Source: Psittacicella melopsittaci
Lineage (GTDB): Bacteria; Pseudomonadota; Gammaproteobacteria; Enterobacterales; Psittacicellaceae
Length of the DNA: 61,118 nt
Direction of reading: 5' to 3'
NCBI RefSeq assembly: GCF_003585925.1
Contig: NZ_NRJH01000005.1
Span: 1 to 61,118 of the forward strand
Shown here: positions 1-8,757 of the stretch, in pieces
Layout of the letters: every line of letters begins with the position of its first letter
Numbering within the stretch: position 1 is the stretch's first letter
Program-made: the position numbers and the translations under genes
Notes under the pieces: generated by a model
Databases searched by the model: none
Told to the model about the DNA's origin: nothing
The model's input: the letters and a program-made list of their open reading frames with translations, nothing else

Positions 1-121
1 TAACTTATTCAGGAGTTTTATAGGTATATTTAAATATTGTTCCTTTTGCCCCTTAAGAACAAGACTAATACTATATTTTAACAGATTTTTATTCTAGTGC
101 CAATTGGTTTAAACAAAAATA

Positions 122-150
122 GGAGCCTCCTTAAGATTTAAGGAGGCTAA
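122..150 (-). terminator. Rho-independent terminator of the SSS transporter gene
   Basis: A 10-bp perfect stem (AGCCTCCTTA / TAAGGAGGCT) with a short AT loop ends, on the minus strand, in a T-rich run. It lies just beyond the transporter stop codon. Confidence 0.85.
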
Positions 151-162
151 AAAACTTAATTA

Positions 163-1704
163 TTATTTTTCTAATTTAGCTGCACGGCGAGTTTCCATTA
201 CAGTTTTATAAGTTAAGTTCTTAATTTCTTCGCGTTTAGGTGCTGGGAAGATGAAAGAAGCAATCACACCTGAGATAACACCACATGCAATGATTACTAG
301 AGCTACTAAGAACGGACTAATGTTCGCTTTGTAGTCTAAGCCTAGTGGGTTTGCAATGTAGAAAGATACAGCGATTGCTACTAGTAAGCACACATAACCT
401 GCAGCTTTACCAGCACGATCCCAGAATAGAGCTAATAAGAAGATAGCTGCTAAAGGACCACCAAAGAGACCAGTTAAACCAGCAAATAGTTTGAATGCGT
501 CACCTTGACCTTCTACGATTAAGTAGTAAGCTAATGCAGTACCTAATAGACCAGAGATAGCTGAAGCAGCCATACCTACTCTAACTTTTAGTTTTTCATT
601 TTTAGATTTAGGTAAGATAATATCGTTTGCCACACATGTCGCTAGTGAGTTAATAGATGAAGACACTGTTGATTGTGTTGCAGCTAAGATACCAACTACC
701 ACTAAACCTGAAAGACCAACTGGGATATATTTGAAGATGAAGTAAGGAACGATAGCGTTACCTGAAACATCAGCTGGTAATTCATTACCTGAGTAGTTGA
801 AGAAGATGATTAAAGCCGCACCCATTAGAGTGAACATTACTACAGAGATGAATAGTAATGGTACGTTGAAGAGAACTGCTTTTTTCGCTTCTTTTTCAGA
901 TGGAGTAATAGAGTAACGTTGGATTACGTCTTGAGAACCGATATATGAATATACAGAACTGAAGATACCGTGACCAATTACTAATGCCCACATAGAGTCG
1001 CTAGCTAAAGCGAATCTGAAGTTTTCTGCACTATATGCTTTACCTTGATCTTGAAGTGCTTGCCATAAACCTTGTTCAGGAATATATTGGAAAGCTACAC
1101 CTACTACAATAAGCATACCAACGATTAAGATAATCGCCTGTACCGCATCAAGCCATGCAACCCCTTCGATACCTGAAGTTGTGGTATACACTACGCACAC
1201 AAGAGCTGTTGCAATTGTTAGAGTAATGATTGAAGCACCAGGGAAAATGATCATTAATGCGATCGCTGGTAAGTAGAGTACAAGACCTGTACGTGCAAGG
1301 TGGAATAAAGAGAATGACACTGCACCTACATATCTAAAGAAAGGTGATTTAAAACGTCTTTCTAAATATTCATAACCTGTAATAGCATCAACGCTTCTAA
1401 ATACTGGAATAATGTAACGTACAACCCAGAATGCTAATGGAATTGTACCTAATGAAGCTGTACCAATAACGAGACCGTTTTTGAAAATAGACGCTGGTAA
1501 GGCAATATACGAGATTGAAGATAACATGGTTGAGTAAATGGATAAACCAGATACCCAAGCAGGAATCTTAGCTCCACCTAAGAAGTAGTCTTTAGAGGTT
1601 TCTTTTTTTCCTGAGAATAAAAAGCCAAATCCTAACATCCCTATTAAGTAGAGTCCGACAATCGCCCAGTTAATCCAGCTCCATGAAGTTGCTGCTGTTT
1701 CCAT
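163..1704 (-). CDS. siaT: Sodium:solute symporter, sialic acid transporter (SiaT/NanT type)
   Basis: Inner-membrane sodium symporter of the SSS family, 513 residues, with about 13 hydrophobic segments. The stretch STMLSSISYIALPA (about residues 58-71) and FHLAR with Arg138 line up with the substrate-binding part of the structurally known Proteus mirabilis SiaT, whose Arg135 holds the sialic acid carboxylate; QSTVSSSINS is the matching sodium-site segment. The start at 1704 is preceded by AGGA at good spacing. It lies 122 bases downstream of nanA on the same strand, so co-transcription is likely and supports sialic acid as substrate. Other SSS substrates such as proline are less likely given this context. 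Family certain; substrate inferred from similarity and neighbours. Confidence 0.88.
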   Translation of the reverse strand: METAATSWSWINWAIVGLYLIGMLGFGFLFSGKKETSKDYFLGGAKIPAWVSGLSIYSTMLSSISYIALPASIFKNGLVIGTASLGTIPLAFWVVRYIIPVFRSVDAITGYEYLERRFKSPFFRYVGAVSFSLFHLARTGLVLYLPAIALMIIFPGASIITLTIATALVCVVYTTTSGIEGVAWLDAVQAIILIVGMLIVVGVAFQYIPEQGLWQALQDQGKAYSAENFRFALASDSMWALVIGHGIFSSVYSYIGSQDVIQRYSITPSEKEAKKAVLFNVPLLFISVVMFTLMGAALIIFFNYSGNELPADVSGNAIVPYFIFKYIPVGLSGLVVVGILAATQSTVSSSINSLATCVANDIILPKSKNEKLKVRVGMAASAISGLLGTALAYYLIVEGQGDAFKLFAGLTGLFGGPLAAIFLLALFWDRAGKAAGYVCLLVAIAVSFYIANPLGLDYKANISPFLVALVIIACGVISGVIASFIFPAPKREEIKNLTYKTVMETRRAAKLEK

Positions 1705-1826
1705 ACGTTAATCCTAACTTTAAGTGGTATCTAGTTGGGTAACTAGATAGTGGGGATTTCTTTTATCAAAGAAGATAAAAGGATTTAGATATTTTAGCTA
1801 CTTGAAGTAACTAATTTTTTTTCAGC

Positions 1827-2723
1827 TTAGTTCGGCAGATCCGCTTTTAAGCTTGCAAAAATCTCTTTAGCACGTTCTTTTTGTGCTTCAGTAAGTTGAG
1901 ACATAGGTGGTCTTACTGCTAGAGCAGCGTCCACGCCACCTAAACGTAAACTTTCTTTCAGTGTTTGGTAGAGACCATTTTCTAATACTTGGTCAATAAA
2001 GTTGTTTAGTTTAGCTTGAGCGTCACGAGCACCGTCTAAGTCACCAGCTTGTGCTTTAGCAAATACTTGTTTTGCTAATGGAGCGTCAACGTTATAAGTA
2101 GAACCAATAGCACCGTCAACTTTGTAGATAACTGCTGGAAGTAGTAGTTCATCGAAGCCAAAGAAGATTAATTTATCTGGGAATGCTCCTCTTAATCTTT
2201 CGAGTAAGTAGAAGTCTGCAGCTGTGAACTTAACGCCAATAATACGAGGAATATTAAATAATTCTTCAAATTGTTTGAGAGATAAGTTAACCCCAGTTAA
2301 AAGAGGAATTGAGTAGATGATTAAATCTAACTCAGCTGCTTCAACGATGCGACGATAGTACTCTTTTATCTCCGCAAAGCTAAATTTGTAGTAGAAAGGA
2401 GTAACTGCAGAAACAGCAGCATAAGCTCCTAATTCTTTAACATATCGTGCAAGTTCTAGAGATTCGAGTAGGTTAATGCCCCCTACTTGAGCAATTAAAG
2501 GTACTTCACCTTTAGCTTCATCAGCAACTATCTCAAAAATACGTTTTTTAGTTTCGGTGTCAATTAAGAAGTTCTCACCAGTAGAACCACCAACATATAG
2601 ACCATCAATTTTGTTAACGTCGATGTTGTAACGTACTATTGCACGAGTACCTGCTTCATCTAATGAACCGTCTGTATTGTAAGATACTAATAAAGCACTA
2701 ATAATACCGCCTAATTTACTCAT
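1827..2723 (-). CDS. nanA: N-acetylneuraminate lyase
   Basis: Cytoplasmic aldolase that splits N-acetylneuraminate into N-acetylmannosamine and pyruvate. At 298 residues it is within a residue or two of E. coli NanA. The Schiff-base lysine (IIGVKFT, Lys165), the catalytic tyrosine (IIYSIP, Tyr137) and the carboxylate-binding GGSTGE loop (45-50) fall at the same numbers as in E. coli. The frame is open upstream to 2762, but the ATG at 2723 is chosen because AGGGAG precedes it and the protein then has the family length. First gene of a probable nanA-siaT unit; its upstream region holds inverted repeats that may be operators. Confidence 0.96.
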   Translation of the reverse strand: MSKLGGIISALLVSYNTDGSLDEAGTRAIVRYNIDVNKIDGLYVGGSTGENFLIDTETKKRIFEIVADEAKGEVPLIAQVGGINLLESLELARYVKELGAYAAVSAVTPFYYKFSFAEIKEYYRRIVEAAELDLIIYSIPLLTGVNLSLKQFEELFNIPRIIGVKFTAADFYLLERLRGAFPDKLIFFGFDELLLPAVIYKVDGAIGSTYNVDAPLAKQVFAKAQAGDLDGARDAQAKLNNFIDQVLENGLYQTLKESLRLGGVDAALAVRPPMSQLTEAQKERAKEIFASLKADLPN

Positions 2724-3235
2724 TTTGAATTTCTCCCTGTGAAATATTCGGACATTAGACAAAGGGTTCGGAATCTTTTGTCTAACTTTGAGTCGAGTTT
2801 AAGTTTTAGAGGAAATATTAAGAATAAAATACCAGAGAATATATAAATATATAATTGGCATTTTTCTCTTTTGTTTATATTTATATAATATCCAAAATAA
2901 AAATCTTTGGGAGAATTTATCTCAAAAAGTTGTCACGCGTCACACTTTTTTGATTTTTCTTTTTTGCTGTTTTTTGGTCAAAAAAACAAAGATTTTTTTA
3001 TCTTTTTTGCGGTAAAAGGCAAAACTAAAGCTTAAAAGAGATCAAGTTCTTGATTATTAAGAAAATAAAAGGTAAATTTTAGAGGGGTTTGGGCGTTAAT
3101 TTGTTAAGAAAAGTTTTTTCCTTTAATAAAAAATGATCGAAAACGATCAAAATAATTCCTTAAAAACAGAGGGGGTATTTTGCTTTAAAAAAGCAATTTT
3201 TGCCTAATTTAGGTTAAATTTAGGAATTATTACTT
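2724..3235. promoter_or_regulatory. nanA upstream region with candidate operators
   Basis: About 510 non-coding, strongly AT-rich bases between nanA and the nanK terminator, presumably holding the nanA-siaT promoter. Two perfect inverted repeats are visible: ATCAAG-TT-CTTGAT at 3041-3054 and TGATCG-AAAA-CGATCA at 3134-3149. A GTCACGCGTCAC element lies near 2933-2944. No -35/-10 pair can be assigned with confidence. Operator function is inference. Confidence 0.4.
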
Positions 3236-3271
3236 AAAAAAAGCTTCCATTTTAAACGGAAGCTTTTTTTC
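3236..3271. terminator. Bidirectional terminator downstream of nanK
   Basis: AAGCTTCC / GGAAGCTT stem (3241-3248 and 3258-3265) flanked by an A-run on the left and a T-run on the right. It can end nanK transcription on the minus strand. Confidence 0.85.
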
Positions 3272-3309
3272 TGGGTTAAATAATTTAAATAATTAACCTG
3301 AGATATCAA

Positions 3310-4203
3310 TTAAGAATTATAACCTTTTAAGCCACGGTTAAAGTAGTACTGTGCCGCACCAACTAAAACTGAGTCTTGACCATGAGCTGCACGATGTAAT
3401 TTAGCATGGTACTGCTCTGGCATAGAGTTCAGCATTTCTTGTACTTGGTCAATAAAGTTAGTGTGATATGCCACTGAACCGCCTAGGAAAAATTCTTGAA
3501 TATCATAACTAATTACAATATTAGCAATCATTTGAGTAATAGCTTCGGCAGCTGCTTTAACTATAGCATCACAACGTGGATCACCTTCAGCTTGACCATT
3601 AAATACTTCGGCTGTAGTTAAAGGTCTTTCCCAATCTTTAGTAGCTGCAGCAATTGCACGACCTGAAGCTAAGTCTTCAACTTTGGCATAGTTACCCCAA
3701 ATTTGAGCAACTGGAGATGGAGTTTTAATTAGCATGTGACCTATGTGGCCAGCACGACCATCTTCACCGATAAGAATATCGTCATTTAAGATAAATCCCC
3801 CACCTACACCTGTTGAAACTGTAACAAAGCACATGTTTGCTAATTGTGCCGTGCAGTATTCAGCGTAAGTTGCTGCTTGAGCATCATTTAAAGCAATGAC
3901 AGGTTTATTGCCTGAAATGCGTTTAAAGAGATCAATAAAAGGTAAGCCATCTAATTGACCAATTGAAGTTTTAGTTAAGCAAGTATAAATCCCTTTATTG
4001 ATAATCCCTGCTGTACCTATAGTAATTGCATCGTATTCGTTAGAGTCATAGTTACTTAAGATATCAGTGAAAAATTGCTCAAAAATCTCTGGTGTATGGT
4101 CGTTACGTGATTTAAACTGTAGACGCTTAGTGATTTGGAGATTGTTATCAATAATCGCTGTCGCAACTTTTGTTCCACCAATATCAATTGATAATACTTT
4201 CAT
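3310..4203 (-). CDS. nanK: N-acetylmannosamine kinase (ROK family)
   Basis: Phosphorylates N-acetylmannosamine with ATP to ManNAc-6-P, the step after NanA. ROK-family sugar kinase of 297 residues with the phosphate-binding DIGGTK at residues 6-11, a second ATP motif STGVGGGFI, and VEDLASGRAIA near the middle. The ATG at 4203 is chosen over the open frame reaching 4329 because AAGGA precedes it and the protein then starts directly at the ROK fold. The Cys-rich zinc loop of E. coli NanK, just before the conserved E-x2-ASGRA segment, is replaced by a cysteine-free stretch (KTPSPVAQIWGNYAKVED). It faces away from the DeoR-type regulator across 820 bases. Substrate assigned from context; some other ROK hexokinase is the alternative. 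Confidence 0.88.
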   Translation of the reverse strand: MKVLSIDIGGTKVATAIIDNNLQITKRLQFKSRNDHTPEIFEQFFTDILSNYDSNEYDAITIGTAGIINKGIYTCLTKTSIGQLDGLPFIDLFKRISGNKPVIALNDAQAATYAEYCTAQLANMCFVTVSTGVGGGFILNDDILIGEDGRAGHIGHMLIKTPSPVAQIWGNYAKVEDLASGRAIAAATKDWERPLTTAEVFNGQAEGDPRCDAIVKAAAEAITQMIANIVISYDIQEFFLGGSVAYHTNFIDQVQEMLNSMPEQYHAKLHRAAHGQDSVLVGAAQYYFNRGLKGYNS

Positions 4204-5023
4204 GACGCTTTCCTTAATTGAAGTAAAAGGTTTGGTCCTTTTACAAGGTTTAAAATTAGTTTTCCTTCTAAAAACTTGATACAATCGTGTGAAATTTTTT
4301 TCGTGCGTGCAAAATATCACAGATATCATTATAACACTATTAAGCTATTCTTGATACTTAAATATTAGACCCCAAGCAATTTTTTTATTTATAAGTATTA
4401 TTTAATTAACCGCTGAAGCGAGAAAAATTCTCTTTGAGTTAATATTTGTTTTAATTAATCTCCCCATAAAGTACTAATATATTAAATGACTTTAATTTAT
4501 TTTTCTGGAGGACAACTGTATTTTTTAATATCGATATTAAGCTTTTGATATTTAAGAAAAAGAGTGGGGTAAAGAAAACGAATAGGCATATTTTATCTCC
4601 ACTTAAGTTAAATATTTAGAGAAAATGATTTATAAGTAACTGTGAAACTCACGTGTGTTTTTGTTAAAATATAGTCTAAGGAAAAGATCAAAATATAAGA
4701 ATAATTTGCTTAAGCTCATCCATTTATAAAAAATTTATCGTCTAAACATAGACTACCGCTTATTCGGAGTTAAGTCATTTTACGAACAAACTCAAACTTA
4801 TACCTTATAGCAAAACTTCTCGTAAAATGACTTCCCCGATTGAAGACTTTTTCCTTTTTTAAATCTAAGTTCATAATGCTTAGGATATTTTTTAGGTTTA
4901 TGCAGCTATTTATTAAATCTATAAATTAAGCATGTGATAACGTCATTTACACGGGATTAATAGCATCTTTAGCTAATAGCTGTTGCTAGATGCTGTCATA
5001 ATCTCTTAATTTAGTGGACTATT
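4204..5023. promoter_or_regulatory. Divergent nanK / DeoR-regulator control region
   Basis: 820 non-coding bases between divergently read nanK and the regulator gene. They contain a perfect 14-bp inverted repeat with a 34-base loop (4772-4785 and 4820-4833) and, close to the regulator start, the pair AGCATCT (4962-4968) / AGATGCT (4988-4994) enclosing AGCTAATAGCT. Promoters for both genes must lie here; individual boxes are not assigned. Confidence 0.45.
4772..4833. repeat. Perfect 14-bp inverted repeat with 34-base loop
   Basis: AAGTCATTTTACGA at 4772-4785 is exactly complementary to TCGTAAAATGACTT at 4820-4833. There is no T-run after it, so it is not a normal terminator. It could be a paired operator for the neighbouring regulator or an RNA structure. 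Confidence 0.7.
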
Positions 5024-5782
5024 ATGATTCCTGCTGCAAGACAAAAAAGGATTTTAGAATTAATCAATAACCAGCAGATTATGAGCATTGCCCAACTTGT
5101 TGAAGAGATTGGTGTTTCGCATATGACGATTCGTCGTGATATCAAAGCTCTAGAAGCCATGGGACAAGTTGTTCCTGTGTCTGGTGGGGTGCAATTAATC
5201 GAAAGAGTTATTGAAGAACCGACTCATGATGACAAGTCATTTTTAAATCAAGAACAAAAAGCGGCAATTGGTTTAAAAGCAGCCGAGTATGTTCCTTCTC
5301 GTGGTACAGTGTTTTTAGATTCTGGAACAACTACCCGTGAAATTGCTCGTCATATTAAAAACAATGAAGACCTTTTAGTTGTGACAAATGACTTTGAGAT
5401 TGCCCGTTGGTTAATGCGTCATGGACGTTGTAAATTAATGCATACTGGCGGAACAGTAAACAAAGATAGCTACTCTGCTGTTGGGGAGTTAGCTGCACGT
5501 TTTATTAAAAATATTTCTATTGATGTTGCCTTTGTTTCTACTTCAGCATGGTCTTCTGAAGGCATTACAACTCCTGATGAAAGTAAAATCATCGTAAAAA
5601 ATGCCATTATTAAATCAGCTCGTTCAAAAATTCTTGTTGTAGATTCATCGAAGTACGGTAAAATAGCGACTTTTAATGTTTCGGATTTATCTGTATTTAA
5701 TTTAATTATCAGTGATAAAAATTTACAGAAAAAATCTCAAGATATGATTGATAAACGAGGCATTTCTATTTCACTAGTTTAA
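5024..5782 (+). CDS. DeoR-family transcriptional regulator, probable sialic-acid gene regulator
   Basis: 252-residue DNA-binding regulator. The N-terminal DeoR helix-turn-helix (about residues 6-57) contains MSIAQLVEEIGVSHMTIRRDIKALE-like sequence, with the typical TIRRD recognition helix. The C-terminal DeoRC sensor domain (about 75-235) includes LDSGTTTREIA and TGGTVN, the pocket that binds phosphorylated sugars in this family. Divergent from nanK, which makes a phosphorylated amino sugar, so control of the nan genes is a reasonable inference; known sialic-acid regulators in related bacteria are GntR-type NanR or RpiR-type NanR/SiaR, so this would be a different solution. Family assignment is firm; target genes are not proven. 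Confidence 0.88.
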   Translation: MIPAARQKRILELINNQQIMSIAQLVEEIGVSHMTIRRDIKALEAMGQVVPVSGGVQLIERVIEEPTHDDKSFLNQEQKAAIGLKAAEYVPSRGTVFLDSGTTTREIARHIKNNEDLLVVTNDFEIARWLMRHGRCKLMHTGGTVNKDSYSAVGELAARFIKNISIDVAFVSTSAWSSEGITTPDESKIIVKNAIIKSARSKILVVDSSKYGKIATFNVSDLSVFNLIISDKNLQKKSQDMIDKRGISISLV

Positions 5783-5818
5783 GAAAAAGCTCAGTCAAAA
5801 TCGACTGAGCTTTTTTTG
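5783..5818 (+). terminator. Terminator of the DeoR-family gene
   Basis: AAAAGCTCAGTC / GACTGAGCTTTTTTT stem-loop directly after the stop codon, ending in seven T. Confidence 0.9.
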
Positions 5819-5822
5819 TGTG

Positions 5823-7067
5823 TTATTTTTTTGTTTTTTGAGCTAGTTCTTTAAATGGAACAAAGTTTTTCTTGCTATGTTCTATGGCTTGATTAATTTT
5901 ATTATCAAAGCTTAGACGTTTACGTCCAAGGAATTTTCTTAGACCTCGTAAACGATAAACTGTAGAGCAGAGGAAAAATGGTGAAACATTCCATGGGCGA
6001 CTAAATAAGCCGATTGATTTTGAAACGTCTTCAATAGTTACATTATCAAGATATTTATCATATCTACCAATGTCAATTAAGCCTGGAGTGTAACCGTAGT
6101 GATCGTAATAGTTAATCATCATTTGAGTGTAGTAGGCTACATCTTTACCAACTATTTGTTCTACAGATTGCTCTTTATAGAATCTATAAAGATCTTGATG
6201 ATCTACTAGGTAGCTGTCCCATTGTTTTGCAGGTCTTAGAGTTAAAAAGTGGATTACTGAAGGATACATAGGAGCTTCAACTTTACCTTGAGCTAAAGCT
6301 TTATCATAGTTTTTCCACCCCGCAACTTCTAGTACATAGCGAGTTTCATTCAGAAGAAAAGCAAAGAAATTGTACTTATTTGAAATTATAGTTTTATCGT
6401 GGAAATGAACTATGTTTAAAAAGGTTTGATCAAGCCCTGAGAATCTCCCTTCGTTAAATACCTCAGCACAATAGTACTGCCAAAGGCTTTTATCCTTATC
6501 TGGACTTATACGTATTTTATCTATGTCGATTAGCATTACCCCTGCATTAAAGAATACACTCCCTTTTTCGCCAAAAGGCAAAGTATAAAACTTACTAGGG
6601 AATTTCTCTACTTTATAGGGACTATTACGATGGAATTTATGGAAATAATCTAATATATCTGCACAAACGGCAATAGACTTACCTTGGAAAATATTTTCAT
6701 CAGTAAAGAGTTCGTCTAGTGGACCAGTTACAAGAGTATCTATATCTATATATAAAACACGACCATTATACGGTAAAGTCGGTAGAGCTAAACGTAATAA
6801 TACCGCCTCTTTAGCTACATCAGGAACCACTCCCCAGTCAATAAATAATTGCGGATCAATATAGTGGAAATCCAATTGTACATTAGGATAATCTTTAAAC
6901 GTCTCTTTTACTTCTAAAATAGCAGGATCATTAGGATCTTTTATATTATGACCGATAATAAAAGTCATCGAATGACGATGAAAGGCTACAAAACTTTTAA
7001 TTAATACAATTAAATGAGGAAAGTAGTTAGCCGTTCCAGTAACATAAATTTGGTATGGTTTAGTCAT
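5823..7067 (-). CDS. GT8-family glycosyltransferase, copy 1
   Basis: Predicted retaining glycosyltransferase of family GT8 (LgtC/WaaJ-like), 414 residues, probably adding a sugar to lipopolysaccharide or another surface glycan at the inner face of the membrane. The N-terminal fold holds the metal/nucleotide-binding DxD in RVLYIDIDTLVTGPLDELF (near residue 100), and the C-terminal part has PSVIHFLTLRPAKQWD, matching the GT8 H-x-x-G-x-x-KPW region. The first roughly 400 coding bases are almost identical to those of the next copy (8671 downward), while the rest is clearly diverged. No strong ribosome-binding site precedes the ATG. Donor and acceptor sugars cannot be read from sequence. Confidence 0.82.
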   Translation of the reverse strand: MTKPYQIYVTGTANYFPHLIVLIKSFVAFHRHSMTFIIGHNIKDPNDPAILEVKETFKDYPNVQLDFHYIDPQLFIDWGVVPDVAKEAVLLRLALPTLPYNGRVLYIDIDTLVTGPLDELFTDENIFQGKSIAVCADILDYFHKFHRNSPYKVEKFPSKFYTLPFGEKGSVFFNAGVMLIDIDKIRISPDKDKSLWQYYCAEVFNEGRFSGLDQTFLNIVHFHDKTIISNKYNFFAFLLNETRYVLEVAGWKNYDKALAQGKVEAPMYPSVIHFLTLRPAKQWDSYLVDHQDLYRFYKEQSVEQIVGKDVAYYTQMMINYYDHYGYTPGLIDIGRYDKYLDNVTIEDVSKSIGLFSRPWNVSPFFLCSTVYRLRGLRKFLGRKRLSFDNKINQAIEHSKKNFVPFKELAQKTKK

Positions 7068-7426
7068 AATTGTACCGCTAGATATTATATTTGGATATTT
7101 AAAATAACAGAAAGTAAGTCTTATAATTCAGTCTTTAAGACATAGGTTTGGTTAATTATTTAAATAAGCTATAAAATACTACTGAGGTAAAGCTGAATTT
7201 TTCTAAATTTTTAAAGAAAGAAACATATATTTTTCAAATAATTTTCTAATTAAGCAACCTAAGAAAATACCTTGAGGAGGCATATCTTAGTTCGAACATT
7301 CATAATTTATTTTTTTACAATGAAAAAATCTCGAGACAAGAAAAACATTTGTTATTGCTAACTCAAAAAATTAGAATGACTTTTACATATGCATAACTTC
7401 TGTATAATCTACAGGCTTTTTCTGTA
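7068..7426. other. Intergenic region between GT8 copies
   Basis: 359 AT-rich bases without a supported gene, terminator hairpin or recognisable GT8/HtrL remnant. It probably holds the promoter of GT8 copy 1. Confidence 0.4.
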
Positions 7427-8671
7427 TTATTTCTTTGTTCTCTTAGCCAGATCTTTAAATGGAACAAAAACTTTATTACTATGTTTTATTGCCCCTTTAA
7501 TATTGCCTCGGTGATTTAATCTATAACGATTTAAAAGTTTTCTTAGCCCTCTTAATTTATAGATGGTTGTTGATAATAAAAGAGGAGAAAAACTCCATGG
7601 CTTACTAAATAAACCTACAGCTTTAGATACTTGTTCAACACTGTAATTGTATAGATATTTATCATATTTACCAAAATCTATTAAACCAGGGGTGTAACCA
7701 TAGTGATCATAATAATTGATCATCATCTGGAAGTAGTAGTCAACATCCTCGTCTATAATTTGCTCTACACTTTGCTCTTTATAGAAGTTGTATAAGTCTT
7801 GATGGTCAATTAAATAACTATCCCATTGTTTTTTAGGGCTTAGAGTTAGAAAGTGAATTACTGAAGGATACATAGGTGCTTCAACTTTACCTTCAGCTAA
7901 AGATTGTGGATAGTTTTTCCAACCTGCTATATCTAATACATGACGAGTTTCGTTTAATAAGAAAACAAAAAAGTTATATTTATTAGAAATAATTGTCTTA
8001 TCGTAAAAGTGAACTATATTTAAAAAGGTTTGGTCGAGTCCTGCAAATCTTCCTTCGTTAAATATCTCTGCACAATGATATTGCCAAAGATTTTTATCCT
8101 TATCAGGGCTTATACGTATTTTCTCTAAGTCAATTAACATTACTCCTGCATTGAAGAATACATTTCCTTTTTCACCAAAAGGTAAAGTATAGAACTTGCT
8201 TGGGAATTTTTCTTGTCTGTAAAACCCTTTAGGACTGAACTTATCAAAGTAATCTGTTAGATCCGCACAAACGGCAATAGACTTACCTTGGAAAATATTT
8301 TCATCAGTAAAGAGTTCGTCTAGTGGACCTGTTACAAGAGTATCTATATCTATATATAAAACACGACCATTATATGGTAAAGTCGGTAGAGCTAAACGTA
8401 ATAATACCGCCTCTTTAGCTACATCAGGAACCACTCCCCAATCAATAAATAATTGCGGATCTATATAGTGGAAATCCAATTGTACATTAGGATAATCTTT
8501 AAACGTCTCTTTTACTTCTAAAATAGCAGGATCATTAGGGTCTTTTATATTATGACCTATAATAAAAGTCATCGAATGACGATGAAAGGCTACAAAACTT
8601 TTAATTAATACAATTAAATGAGGAAAGTAGTTAGCTGTTCCTGTAACATAAATTTGGTATGGTTTAGTCAT
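7427..8671 (-). CDS. GT8-family glycosyltransferase, copy 2
   Basis: 414-residue paralogue of the gene at 5823-7067. It has the same layout: YIDIDTLVTGPLDELF for the DxD, GEKGNVFFNAGVMLID, and PSVIHFLTLSPKKQWD near residue 270. The start at 8671 (MTKPYQIYV) matches copy 1; the frame extends upstream to 8713 but that extension is not shared. Residues 1 to about 140 are essentially identical to copy 1 with only scattered silent changes, whereas the remainder differs at many sites, as expected after a recent gene conversion or partial duplication. Likely works on the same class of surface glycan, perhaps with a different acceptor. Confidence 0.82.
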   Translation of the reverse strand: MTKPYQIYVTGTANYFPHLIVLIKSFVAFHRHSMTFIIGHNIKDPNDPAILEVKETFKDYPNVQLDFHYIDPQLFIDWGVVPDVAKEAVLLRLALPTLPYNGRVLYIDIDTLVTGPLDELFTDENIFQGKSIAVCADLTDYFDKFSPKGFYRQEKFPSKFYTLPFGEKGNVFFNAGVMLIDLEKIRISPDKDKNLWQYHCAEIFNEGRFAGLDQTFLNIVHFYDKTIISNKYNFFVFLLNETRHVLDIAGWKNYPQSLAEGKVEAPMYPSVIHFLTLSPKKQWDSYLIDHQDLYNFYKEQSVEQIIDEDVDYYFQMMINYYDHYGYTPGLIDFGKYDKYLYNYSVEQVSKAVGLFSKPWSFSPLLLSTTIYKLRGLRKLLNRYRLNHRGNIKGAIKHSNKVFVPFKDLAKRTKK

Positions 8672-8757
8672 AAGAGATATATTTTTTGTTACTCTACTAT
8701 ACTTTATATACAATTATTTATTAATAAAGCTAAGAGTAAAATTACTTGCAATAAGGA

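Noticed and set aside
163..1704. Proline or pantothenate symporter
   Set aside because: The SSS protein is next to nanA and shares SiaT-type substrate-site segments, so sialic acid is more likely.
2724..2762. A 13-residue N-terminal extension of NanA
   Set aside because: The ATG at 2723 has a better ribosome site and gives the exact family numbering of catalytic residues.
2930..2946. CRP site upstream of nanA
   Set aside because: The TGTCACGCGTCACA sequence has the half-sites four, not six, bases apart and does not fit the CRP consensus.
4958..5000. Terminator or riboswitch before the DeoR-type gene
   Set aside because: The 7-bp arms are short, there is no T-run and no known riboswitch core; listed only as a possible operator.
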